A stretch of DNA of 29,941 nucleotides from JAGVXH01 sp043810285 (GCA_043810285.1 JBDROH010000027.1:1-29941); one strand, 5' to 3'. Positions 23,188-29,920 are shown, counted from the first letter of the stretch. The notes: generated by a model not told the origin, from the letters alone. Program-made: numbers and translations.

Positions 23188-23268
23188 GCCCACATCGCGT
23201 AATGGTATCGCACTGGTCTTGAAAACCAGGCCCTTCGGGGCATCCCCGTTCGATTCGGGGTGTGGGCG
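23188..23268 (+). tRNA. tRNA-Ser, anticodon UGA
   Basis: The acceptor stem GCCCACA pairs with TGTGGGC, with discriminator G. The anticodon stem CTGGT/ACCAG encloses CTTGAAA, giving anticodon TGA. The variable arm is a perfect GCCC-TTCG-GGGC hairpin with a UUCG tetraloop. The D arm and T arm are identical to those of the CGA tRNA. CCA is not encoded. Confidence 0.94.
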
Positions 23269-23419
23269 TAATATTTATGATCCAACATTCAATGCCAGAA
23301 CAATAGAACTAAACTTATTAAAATAAAAAAATATTCTTAGCAACCATAATCCCTCATTTGAAAAACAAGGTCACTAAGATTAGAGTAAAACTTAAAAAAT
23401 AAATTATATAACCGAAGAA
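23269..23419. other. Gene-free stretch after the tRNAs
   Basis: About 150 AT-rich bases hold no ORF with support. TCATTTGAAAAACA at 23354-23367 recurs at 23591-23604, and similar bases follow both copies. Confidence 0.4.
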
Positions 23420-23473
23420 TTACTTCTTCTTTTTTTTCTTAACGGCTTTCTTTGCTTTCTTTTTTGCTGGCAT
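23420..23473 (-). CDS. 17-residue lysine-rich microprotein
   Basis: The ORF encodes MPAKKKAKKAVKKKKKK: twelve of 17 residues are Lys, the rest Ala, Val, Pro and Met. Evidence for translation is a strong GGAGGG ribosome-binding site five bases before the ATG and a TATA-like TTTTAAAAA at 23508-23517 that would give a short leader. It resembles histone H1-like or Lys/Ala-rich nucleic-acid-binding tails found as tiny archaeal ORFs. A role in compacting DNA or RNA is inference from charge alone. A second, longer Lys-rich protein lies at 27485-27652. Confidence 0.6.
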   Translation of the reverse strand: MPAKKKAKKAVKKKKKK

Positions 23474-23507
23474 TTTTCCCTCCATTTAAATTTATTAAGA
23501 ACTGTCT

Positions 23508-23517
23508 CTTTTAAAAA
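23508..23517 (-). promoter_or_regulatory. TATA-like element for the lysine-rich microprotein
   Basis: The A/T run (TTTTAAAAA) on the minus strand predicts a start near 23487, leaving a leader of about 14 nt that contains the GGAGGG site. Confidence 0.4.
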
Positions 23518-23585
23518 CAACGACTTGTTAGTTAATAAACTTTTCTAAAAAATTCAATACAAACCAAAATCAATTATAACTCATT

Positions 23586-23623
23586 CAAATTCATTTGAAA
23601 AACAGCGTCGGTAAATGAATTTG
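23586..23623. repeat. Perfect 11-bp inverted repeat
   Basis: CAAATTCATTT (23586-23596) and AAATGAATTTG (23613-23623) form a stem with a 16-nt loop in a gene-free stretch. A terminator for the minus-strand gene at 23708 is possible, but no T-run follows clearly. Confidence 0.6.
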
Positions 23624-23707
23624 TCTAAAATTTAATTTTAAAATCTTTTTTTAGGAAAAAACAATCATAAACAAATTAAATCAGGAACATCTTCTAAAAA
23701 TAAAATT

Positions 23708-23989
23708 TTAATGTTTCCATTTAAGATTTGTTTGAACATTAAAATTAGAGATATTATTCTTCCACCATCCTACCAAAACCAATATCCCTGCAATACATAA
23801 TCCTAGTGCAAGAAGAAATATCCAAAATCCTACCTCAAATCCAATTAGAGAACCAATTTCTGGAGAAAATCTAAAAGTAAGTAGTGATATTACAATGAGC
23901 AAAATTCCCGTTGCCAAAGGATGCTTTCTTGTAAAAAAACTAATCTTTGATAATTTTGAACGACTTCTTTTAAATTTTCTTCGATGCAT
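23708..23989 (-). CDS. Small two-helix membrane protein
   Basis: The 93-residue product has a strongly basic N-terminus (MHRRKFKRSRSKLSK), then two predicted transmembrane helices (PLATGILLIVISLLTF and VGFWIFLLALGLCIAGILVL), and a short C-terminal tail. No family is recognised. By the positive-inside rule, the N-terminus should be cytoplasmic. The gene stands alone between gene-poor stretches. Confidence 0.65.
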   Translation of the reverse strand: MHRRKFKRSRSKLSKISFFTRKHPLATGILLIVISLLTFRFSPEIGSLIGFEVGFWIFLLALGLCIAGILVLVGWWKNNISNFNVQTNLKWKH

Positions 23990-24201
23990 ATTGTTATATC
24001 TTCAAGACCTATGAAAATTTCTCCTACTTTTTCTTATAAATAATTATAGAGAAACCACTTTAAAAATATTCTCCAAACCTCAAACTAACAAGACCTCATC
24101 ATCCTAGAAACCAAAGAACTTCATCAGCAAAGCTGACTCCATCCTTCGACAAAACAGCCAAGCCAGTAAGACCTCACTGTTTCTAAAATTCAATTACGAA
24201 T
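23990..24201. other. Intergenic region downstream of the stalk operon
   Basis: The 212 bp contain a short hairpin TCAGC-AAA-GCTGA (24124-24136) and a repeated AAGACCTCA (24090 and 24168). I see no supported gene or RNA. The hairpin could mark the 3' end of the P1 transcript. Confidence 0.35.
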
Positions 24202-24480
24202 TTATCCGAACAATGAAGCCAAACCTTCAGCTGCTTCAGCTCTTGGTTCTTCTTTCTTTTCTTCTTTTGGTGCTTCTGTAACCGCTGCTGCCGGAGCCAC
24301 TGCGATAGATGCATTTGCAAGCTTATTCGCGATATCAACGCCCTTCAAAGACGTAACCATTACCTTAACCTTAGCCTCGTCGACTTCAGCCCCAGTAGCG
24401 GATACAACTTTAGTTAGGTTCTCTTCATTGATGTCCTTTCCTAGCTTGTGCAACAAAAGTGCTGCATATGTGTATTCCAT
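24202..24480 (-). CDS. rpl12: Ribosomal stalk protein P1 (archaeal L12)
   Basis: The N-terminal dimerisation domain reads MEYTYAALLLHKLGKDINEE. The hinge is Ala/Pro- and Glu-rich, and the C-terminal factor-binding tail ends EGLASLFG, the conserved archaeal signature that recruits elongation factors. The 92-aa length is slightly short. It follows uL10 by 4 bp, and several P1 dimers would bind the uL10 spine. Confidence 0.95.
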   Translation of the reverse strand: MEYTYAALLLHKLGKDINEENLTKVVSATGAEVDEAKVKVMVTSLKGVDIANKLANASIAVAPAAAVTEAPKEEKKEEPRAEAAEGLASLFG

Positions 24481-24484
24481 TTTT

Positions 24485-25327
24485 TTATTCCGAATTAGTA
24501 ACTGCCTCTTCAGCTTTTACTTCATCAGTATTATCTTCTTTTATATCTCCCACTTTTCTTTCACCAATCAAAGCATCGATAGCATTCCCTTCAATTCCAG
24601 CTCTCCCAATAATAAAATCTATCGTCGAGTCATTCATAATCCCTAACTCAACAGAAAATGCAATCGCTCGCCCAAAACTTTCTTCAATATCTGCAAGCAT
24701 ACCTGCCTTATCGATTTTAATATCTACATAAACTTTCCCATCCATAAAAGCAGCAACGGGCTCAACGCCAACCGCAAAAGGAATGATGTCTAACTTTACC
24801 ATAATAGAAGCAAGTGCGTCCGTAATTACATCCCCTTCTTTAGCAATAATTTTATCTTGCATAATCGCAATCTTCCCATTCTCAACTTTTGGCCTTAATC
24901 CTACAGCACTTAATGCAGAAATATCTGGACCCGGAATTAATTCAGTAGGTCCTGCTTTAACTTCAATATCACTTGGAGCAATCTGCCCAGCCCTCGCTTT
25001 AGCTGGACTTTTCTCATCCTCAAGAATTCCAGAAATTTCAAATGCATCAGCATCGGAGAACAGCAAAGCAGTAGAGTCATCAACATATTGAACCAATCCA
25101 TGAAGTTCTTTTATCCCACAATGGTCAAGCGCGAAATCTACCAAACTTTTCTTAGCAACTTTAATATTTACTTTGCTCCTTAACTTTTTTTTAATATCTT
25201 GGAACTGTGCAGAAGGCAAACCTTTAATAGAAATAATCATCACAGTCTTTCTCTTCATCTGCTCAGCCAACTCCTTAACTTTCTTTTTCTTTGCTTCAGA
25301 CACGTGAGTTTCTTTTTGTGCCACCAT
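24485..25327 (-). CDS. rpl10: Ribosomal stalk base protein uL10 (P0), shortened tail
   Basis: The 280-residue product has the uL10 rRNA-binding domain (MKRKTVMIISIKGLPSAQFQ, KSLVDFALDHCG), the archaeal domain II (GPTELIPGPDISALSAVGLR), and C-terminal spine helices for P1 binding. Most archaeal P0 proteins are about 330-350 aa and end in the same GLFG-type tail as P1. Here the protein stops at KAEEAVTNSE with no such tail. It starts by a 1-base overlap with the uL1 stop and is followed by P1. Confidence 0.94.
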   Translation of the reverse strand: MVAQKETHVSEAKKKKVKELAEQMKRKTVMIISIKGLPSAQFQDIKKKLRSKVNIKVAKKSLVDFALDHCGIKELHGLVQYVDDSTALLFSDADAFEISGILEDEKSPAKARAGQIAPSDIEVKAGPTELIPGPDISALSAVGLRPKVENGKIAIMQDKIIAKEGDVITDALASIMVKLDIIPFAVGVEPVAAFMDGKVYVDIKIDKAGMLADIEESFGRAIAFSVELGIMNDSTIDFIIGRAGIEGNAIDALIGERKVGDIKEDNTDEVKAEEAVTNSE

Positions 25328-25977
25328 TATCTTTTAGCCTCCACAATTGTAACTGGTTTAGTCATAGTAAACTTAATCAGAACTTCCTTAACATTATCCT
25401 TTCCTCTAGGCAAAACTTTCTCAAGCCCATTAATAACTGAAGTAATATTTTCTTCCAATTCTTTATCACTCATGCTTTCCTTACCAATAGCTAACTTAAT
25501 TGCCATTTCCTTATTCTTAACTTTGACAGATTTCTTCATCTTCTCAACCATTGCGTTAATAATCTCGTCACTCTCCTGAGAAATAATTCCAATTTGAGGG
25601 CTAGGCATTCTATTCATGGGGCCAAAAACTCGCCCAAATTTAGTAGCAATTTTTCCCATCATCGGTGCAACCGCAATAAAGGCATCATATTTCTTAGCAA
25701 GTTTCTTAGCATCTTTCAGTTCCTTATATTTAACAAAATCGTCTTCGATAATCGTATCAATAATCTTAGACCTTCTTGTCAAAAAAGCTGCCAACTTTTT
25801 CTCGTTAGAATGAGGCATCGAAACAAAAGTATTCAAAGCTTCCTTTCTAACATCAAAATTCTTTAAGTTCATAACTAAGTCCACAGTCTGTACAAACTTT
25901 CTTTTCTTCTCTTTCCGCAATTCAACGAGTGCTTCTTTAATTTCCATGATATTTCTGACAGAAGTATTTGTCGGCAT
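25327..25977 (-). CDS. rpl1: Large-subunit ribosomal protein uL1
   Basis: The family signature is clear: KKRKFVQTVDLVMNLKNFDV, DAFIAVAPMMGKIATKFGRV and FGPMNRMPSPQ. uL1 forms the mobile L1 stalk that moves deacylated tRNA. The 216-aa length is normal. The ATG at 25977 lies only 2 bases after a GGAGG motif, closer than usual, so an internal ATG at 25947 (MEIKEALVELRKEK) remains possible. It is the first gene of the stalk operon. Confidence 0.95.
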   Translation of the reverse strand: MPTNTSVRNIMEIKEALVELRKEKKRKFVQTVDLVMNLKNFDVRKEALNTFVSMPHSNEKKLAAFLTRRSKIIDTIIEDDFVKYKELKDAKKLAKKYDAFIAVAPMMGKIATKFGRVFGPMNRMPSPQIGIISQESDEIINAMVEKMKKSVKVKNKEMAIKLAIGKESMSDKELEENITSVINGLEKVLPRGKDNVKEVLIKFTMTKPVTIVEAKR

Positions 25978-26019
25978 AGCCTCCTACACTTCTGTAGTAT
26001 AACTTAGGTGAAAATTTGG

Positions 26020-26027
26020 TTTATAAA
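26020..26027 (-). promoter_or_regulatory. TATA box of the uL1-uL10-P1 operon
   Basis: TTTATAAA predicts a start near 25998 on the minus strand, with a leader of about 20 nt carrying a GGAGG motif. Confidence 0.5.
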
Positions 26028-26051
26028 ACTTGCCTTTCACCACAACAATCC

Positions 26052-26059
26052 TTAAATAT
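26052..26059 (+). promoter_or_regulatory. TATA box for the small gene at 26080
   Basis: TTAAATAT is centred about 25 nt before the ATG at 26080, implying a leaderless mRNA. Confidence 0.45.
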
Positions 26060-26079
26060 CAATCGCCATAAAAAAGTCT

Positions 26080-26433
26080 ATGGAACTCGTCGCATTACTA
26101 TCAACTGGAAAAGGAACTTGGGGGCAAGTCTCAGGTTTGATGCAAAAAGGAGAGTGGGAAAAAATCATAGTTGTTGGAACTCCATTCGCAAAAGATTTCA
26201 CTGTGCAAGGAACTCCATTCGACTTCATTGAATTTGACCAAGACAAATCTTTAGTTCCACTAAAAAAAGAACTCGCAAAAAAACTCGAAGGAAAATTCAA
26301 TGGTCTTGAAGTTGCTCTTTCGATAGCGTCGGGAAACGGAAAAGAACACATGGCACTCCAATCTGCCCTACTTTCATTACCCGTAGGAATTAGGTTCACC
26401 GCACTTACAAAAGATGGCGTTGTGATGCTCTAA
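26080..26433 (+). CDS. Small uncharacterised protein with a Rossmann-like pattern
   Basis: I do not recognise the family with certainty. The 117-residue product begins with a hydrophobic strand and a glycine-rich turn, MELVALLSTGKGTWG. It continues with EKIIVVGTPFAKDF, a strand-turn pattern, and ends VGIRFTALTKDGVVML. The alternation looks like a small alpha/beta nucleotide- or ligand-binding fold, loosely like CARF or similar domains, but no catalytic motif is visible. It shares a short divergent promoter region with the stalk operon and overlaps the convergent Taw1 gene by 4 bp. Confidence 0.75.
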   Translation: MELVALLSTGKGTWGQVSGLMQKGEWEKIIVVGTPFAKDFTVQGTPFDFIEFDQDKSLVPLKKELAKKLEGKFNGLEVALSIASGNGKEHMALQSALLSLPVGIRFTALTKDGVVML

Positions 26434-27425
26434 ACATTCTTAATCCTTAACTCACATCCTCTCTTCGCCAACATAACAACACAACTTCTCTCATCTTCTC
26501 CAGCAACCCCATATCCCTTTAATTCTCTTAAAATCTTCTCAGCATAATTCTTAACATCCTTAAACCAAGGCTGGTTATCATAGCCCATTCGAGCTCGAGC
26601 AGAACCCACACTCTTGAATCCTTTAACGTGAATAAAATCTGGCTCTGCCTTCCTAATCAAATCACAATATTCTTCAACATTCTCGTCGGACATATTAGTC
26701 ATATCATTAAATTCCCCCTCAACTCCTTCTTTAACCAAGGTCAATCTAATAACTCTCCGAACTTTATCTTTCAAATGTTTAATCACTTTCAAAGTCTCAT
26801 TAAATTCCTTCCAGGCATCCTTCTTTGTCGACCTATACCAACTCTCAAATAACTTTTCATTAGGAGCATTCGTTGAAACGGTAATCTGTGTCGGCAGTTC
26901 ATTATTCTTGAATCCGGCAATAACTTGAGGGTTCAAACCATTCGTAACCAAAAATGAAACTGCGCCTCGTTTTCGAATCTCCTTAAACATTTCCCCCAAC
27001 ATAGGATACAGCGTCGGTTCTCCCGACAAACTCATCGTATACAGCTTCGGCTCAAGTGCCTCCTCAAACTTTTTCAAATCAATTCCCTTCCGACCCTTAA
27101 AACCCATTAATAATTTCTTTCTTGCTTCACCAATTCCATCGAGAATTTCTTTAGGATTATCAGCGTCATTTATTTTTTTATTTAAAGTATAATCTAAATT
27201 TCTCCAACAATGAAGACATTTATTTTCACAGTGAAACAAACTCGGAGTCATCTGACAACATCCTGCAGAACTAATACCGTAAAATTTTTCTTTCCAACAA
27301 CCCCTATCCCCTCGGAGAGCATGCTTTGTCCAAAGGCAAATTTTTACAGCGCTATGGTTTCCAACAAGGCCATACCCTTCTTCCCTCAACTTGTCCTTTG
27401 CCTTTTGGATATTATAATCTCCCAT
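26430..27425 (-). CDS. taw1: tRNA 4-demethylwyosine synthase Taw1 (radical SAM)
   Basis: The radical SAM motif is CENKCLHCW (C66, C70, C73), the Cx3Cx2C form. Three further cysteines C30, C43 and C56, spaced 13 and 13, match the second cluster expected in archaeal Taw1. SLSGEPTLYP and VTNGLNP are conserved core elements. The enzyme condenses N1-methylguanosine-37 of tRNA-Phe with pyruvate-derived carbons to form the tricyclic wyosine base, which supports reading-frame maintenance. The 331-aa length fits the family. The TATA at 27447-27454 indicates a leaderless mRNA. Other wyosine genes are not in this window. Confidence 0.94.
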   Translation of the reverse strand: MGDYNIQKAKDKLREEGYGLVGNHSAVKICLWTKHALRGDRGCWKEKFYGISSAGCCQMTPSLFHCENKCLHCWRNLDYTLNKKINDADNPKEILDGIGEARKKLLMGFKGRKGIDLKKFEEALEPKLYTMSLSGEPTLYPMLGEMFKEIRKRGAVSFLVTNGLNPQVIAGFKNNELPTQITVSTNAPNEKLFESWYRSTKKDAWKEFNETLKVIKHLKDKVRRVIRLTLVKEGVEGEFNDMTNMSDENVEEYCDLIRKAEPDFIHVKGFKSVGSARARMGYDNQPWFKDVKNYAEKILRELKGYGVAGEDERSCVVMLAKRGCELRIKNV

Positions 27426-27446
27426 AATAAAAAAACAAAGAAGTCA

Positions 27447-27454
27447 TTTATAAA
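27447..27454 (-). promoter_or_regulatory. TATA box for taw1
   Basis: TTTATAAA is centred about 26 nt upstream of the ATG at 27425 on the minus strand. Confidence 0.5.
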
Positions 27455-27484
27455 ATTAATCAAAAAAACAAAAATTTAGAAGAA

Positions 27485-27652
27485 CTACCTCTTCTTTTTC
27501 TTACGAGAAACTTTCTTAACTACCTTCTTCTTTGTTGTTTTTTTCTTGGTAACTACAGCAAGTTTCTTCTTTCTTCGTTCCATTTCAGTTACTTGTTTCT
27601 TAAGAGACTTAATCCTAATGTCGCACTGTTTTGGAGTTGTTGGTAAAGCCAT
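27485..27652 (-). CDS. 55-residue lysine-rich protein
   Basis: The start reads MALPTTPKQCDIRIKSLKKQ, followed by a short heptad-like helix (VTEMERRKKKLAVV). The C-terminal half is almost only Lys, Thr, Val and Arg (KKKTTKKKVVKKVSRKKKKR), like eukaryotic H1-type tails. It is not a family I can name. A GAGGTGA ribosome-binding match lies 6 nt before the ATG. The gene stands alone between Taw1 and the protease. DNA or RNA binding is inferred from charge. A shorter Lys-rich ORF lies at 23420-23473. Confidence 0.7.
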   Translation of the reverse strand: MALPTTPKQCDIRIKSLKKQVTEMERRKKKLAVVTKKKTTKKKVVKKVSRKKKKR

Positions 27653-27669
27653 GTTTTTCACCTCAGTTT

Positions 27670-27697
27670 ATTTAGTTAGGGAGCCGTTAAACTAAAT
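27670..27697. promoter_or_regulatory. Hairpin in the leader of the lysine-rich gene
   Basis: ATTTAGTT (27670-27677) and AACTAAAT (27690-27697) form an 8-bp stem with a 12-nt loop. It lies just upstream of the ribosome-binding site, and the TATA-like element at 27724-27731 predicts transcription starting close to the stem. Confidence 0.5.
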
Positions 27698-27736
27698 ATC
27701 CCAATCTATTAACAGCGGAGAGCTTTAAATAGTTTA

Positions 27737-29116
27737 TTAAATTATTCGAATAAACCAGAAAAACATTAATAATAAAAATACAAATAAAATCGCATAATTT
27801 GAAAATTTAAATGCCCACTTAGCAATTTTTTCTGAACGACTAATTGACAAAATTCCCAGATAAAAAAATCTTCCACCGTCGAGCATTCCTAACGGCATCA
27901 TATTAAATAATGCTACAAGTAAATTAATAATCATCGCCCACCAAAGCAGATGATAAATAAAATAAACAAACTCTCCATCCCATGTTGGCTTATAATATGT
28001 CGAAGAATCTTTGAATGACATAAAACCTACCAAAATCTTCTGAATAAATTCTTTCGGCTCGACATTAGAATTTCCTACACCTAAATATGCGATGCTACTG
28101 TTGTATGGATGAGAACTCAAATTTAGAATATATTCCTGCGTGCCTTCATCACTCTCGGTAACGAATTTAACCTCGTCGCCAGGTTCTTTGCTCTGTAAAA
28201 ATTCTATTAAATTATCTTGATTCATAATATCAACATTATCTGCTTGAACAATTGCTCCATGCATCTGTGCCAAGATAGCCGGTGCTTCAACATAAGCAAT
28301 CAAAAAATTACTACTATTTTTATTCAATTGCACTTCTAAAACCTCATCTAAATAAAAAGTTCCATTTGTGGTTAGGACGGTTGTTAAATTATTATAACTT
28401 CCAAAGCCCGTAATGTTTTCTAAAGGTACTGCAGATAAAGCATAAGTGTTAAACACGTAACCTGATGCTGCAAACGACGAGAAGAAAAACAAAACATAAA
28501 GCCCATAGAATATCAAGGCAAAAATAAGATTAGCAAAAACTCCTGCTCCCAAAACCGTCATCTGCTCCAAGGTTTTCTTTTTTTCAAATCCCTTTTTTTC
28601 CTCCTCGACAAACGCCCCTAAAATTGGACCAAGAAAAACTAAACCTGTAGATTTAATTTTAATCTTAAATAGTCTCATAAAAATTCCATGTGAAAATTCA
28701 TGAACAATTGCTACGATGGCCAAAGCTACAATAAAATAAGTAAAATAAAATGGTGGAAACAAATTCTCCATCCCAAATAGCTGAGGGAAATATGGAATTA
28801 ATGGAGCAATAGGGGGAGCTTTAATTATCTCGGTAATCTCTGGATGCATAATATAAATAGAAAGTGTCCGTCCCAACATCCAAATCATCACACCCATTAA
28901 TGCAACACCTACGGCAACAACAATATATTTCAATCCATGCAAAATTTTTTTAAAATTGTCTCCAATGTATTTGATAGCATTAACTCCAAACTGGGTTCGA
29001 TACATAAAAATAATTCCTTCACGACTTAAATTTTTTTTCCTAGAAGAAAGAAACCAGGCTACGAATACACTGAACAAAATCATAAACCCGACATCATAAA
29101 CCCAAAAATCCACCAT
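27737..29116 (-). CDS. Site-2 protease family (M50) membrane metalloprotease
   Basis: The 459-residue product is multi-pass. The zinc motif HEFSH stands at 139-143 in a transmembrane helix, and the second zinc-ligand motif LDGG at about 412-415 in PLGMLDGGRFF. A soluble PDZ-like region lies between, around residues 230-350, and further helices end the protein. M50 enzymes cleave within membrane helices to release factors from membrane anchors. The gene has its own TATA at 29138-29145, giving a leaderless mRNA. No substrate is encoded next to it; a membrane-anchored factor such as the HTH-tailed surface protein is only a speculation. Confidence 0.93.
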   Translation of the reverse strand: MVDFWVYDVGFMILFSVFVAWFLSSRKKNLSREGIIFMYRTQFGVNAIKYIGDNFKKILHGLKYIVVAVGVALMGVMIWMLGRTLSIYIMHPEITEIIKAPPIAPLIPYFPQLFGMENLFPPFYFTYFIVALAIVAIVHEFSHGIFMRLFKIKIKSTGLVFLGPILGAFVEEEKKGFEKKKTLEQMTVLGAGVFANLIFALIFYGLYVLFFFSSFAASGYVFNTYALSAVPLENITGFGSYNNLTTVLTTNGTFYLDEVLEVQLNKNSSNFLIAYVEAPAILAQMHGAIVQADNVDIMNQDNLIEFLQSKEPGDEVKFVTESDEGTQEYILNLSSHPYNSSIAYLGVGNSNVEPKEFIQKILVGFMSFKDSSTYYKPTWDGEFVYFIYHLLWWAMIINLLVALFNMMPLGMLDGGRFFYLGILSISRSEKIAKWAFKFSNYAILFVFLLLMFFWFIRII

Positions 29117-29137
29117 AATAAAATATCATCTCAAAGG

Positions 29138-29145
29138 TTTATATA
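29138..29145 (-). promoter_or_regulatory. TATA box for the M50 protease
   Basis: TTTATATA is centred 26 nt upstream of the minus-strand ATG at 29116, fitting a leaderless mRNA. Confidence 0.5.
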
Positions 29146-29205
29146 ACTACTGTCAATTTTATTTTTAATAGATTCAATAGAACCAACAAAATATCAGACA
29201 AAAAT

Positions 29206-29370
29206 TTATTTCTTCCGAACCGGTCGGAAGTCTTTTCCACCACATTTTCGACATCGTGCTTTCCCTGTTAAAATTTTTTGAGACTCAAGTTTCATCTTAT
29301 GCTTACAAACCTTACATACAAAAGCATTCTTATATAACCTATTCTGTGCAGCTAGAACTTTAGTTGCCAT
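29206..29370 (-). CDS. rpl40e: Large-subunit ribosomal protein eL40
   Basis: The 54-residue product has two zinc-binding pairs, CKVC (19-22) and CRKCG (40-43), and ends DFRPVRKK, matching the RKCG..LRPK ending of archaeal eL40. The N-terminal AAQNRLYKNAFVC agrees with the family's AE..LF.K..C pattern. eL40 lies near the sarcin-ricin loop. The ATG overlaps the aIF5A stop by one base (TAATG), so translation is coupled. The spacing between the cysteine pairs is a few residues longer than usual. Confidence 0.85.
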   Translation of the reverse strand: MATKVLAAQNRLYKNAFVCKVCKHKMKLESQKILTGKARCRKCGGKDFRPVRKK

Positions 29371-29759
29371 TACATAATTTTCCTAATTAATTTATCTCCT
29401 TCAACATCCCAATATTCTACAGTTACACCGCCCTTAACTGAGTCCTTCAAGTCTTCTGGAATAGTTATATCATAATTTTCAAAAGTCTCACTATCCATAA
29501 CTGCAGCACTATCTCCTGAAACTGACAACACTTGTGCTACTCGTTTATTAATCATAGGAACTTCAAATCTATCGTGCCCTGGAATAACTTGAACTTTCTT
29601 TTTCCCACTCACAATAGAAATAGCTTCAAATCGAACCTTCGCGTGTCCGTGTTTTCCAGTCTTAGAAATGTCCATTTTTTTAACTTGATACGCTATTCCA
29701 TCAATCATAACATAAGTGCCAACACGCATTTCTGTAGCCTCAATAACCTTCGATACCAT
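29370..29759 (-). CDS. Translation factor aIF5A
   Basis: The N-terminal SH3-like domain carries the hypusination loop SKTGKHGHAK, with Lys36 of the protein started here (GKHG) as the modified residue. The C-terminal OB-fold contains PMINKRVAQVLSVSGDSAAV. The factor relieves stalling at difficult peptide bonds, including polyproline. I choose the ATG at 29759 (MVSKVIEATEM) because TTTATAAA at 29781-29788 is centred about 26 nt upstream, fitting a leaderless mRNA. A second in-frame ATG at 29765 would add two residues. eL40 follows with a 1-base overlap. Confidence 0.95.
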   Translation of the reverse strand: MVSKVIEATEMRVGTYVMIDGIAYQVKKMDISKTGKHGHAKVRFEAISIVSGKKKVQVIPGHDRFEVPMINKRVAQVLSVSGDSAAVMDSETFENYDITIPEDLKDSVKGGVTVEYWDVEGDKLIRKIM

Positions 29760-29780
29760 ACCCATCAGAAAAAAAATTCA

Positions 29781-29788
29781 TTTATAAA
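29781..29788 (-). promoter_or_regulatory. TATA box for the aIF5A-eL40 pair
   Basis: TTTATAAA on the minus strand is centred about 26 nt upstream of the ATG at 29759. Confidence 0.5.
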
Positions 29789-29852
29789 ACTTTGCACAAT
29801 AACAGTATCTCCGCAACCCAAACCTTCTTCACTAGCTCACACTAAAAAAACC

Positions 29853-29920
29853 AAGACAAGATATCTATGAGCTCCCATAACATAATTAACTCGGGATTAC
29901 GTTATGATAGTTCTTGTCTT
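29853..29920. repeat. Interrupted inverted repeat near the right edge
   Basis: AAGACAAGA (29853-29861) pairs with TCTTGTCTT (29912-29920). Inside, CTAT pairs with ATAG, and CATAAC (29876-29881) pairs with GTTATG (29901-29906). The whole could fold into a long imperfect hairpin of about 68 nt. No gene is seen in it; it could be part of a structured RNA or an inverted repeat of an element extending beyond the window. Confidence 0.55.

Noticed and set aside
24080..24140. Possible box C/D RNA on the minus strand (ATGATGA and CTGATGA motifs)
   Set aside because: Two C-like boxes are present but no well-placed CTGA D boxes or terminal stem, so the pattern is not sufficient.
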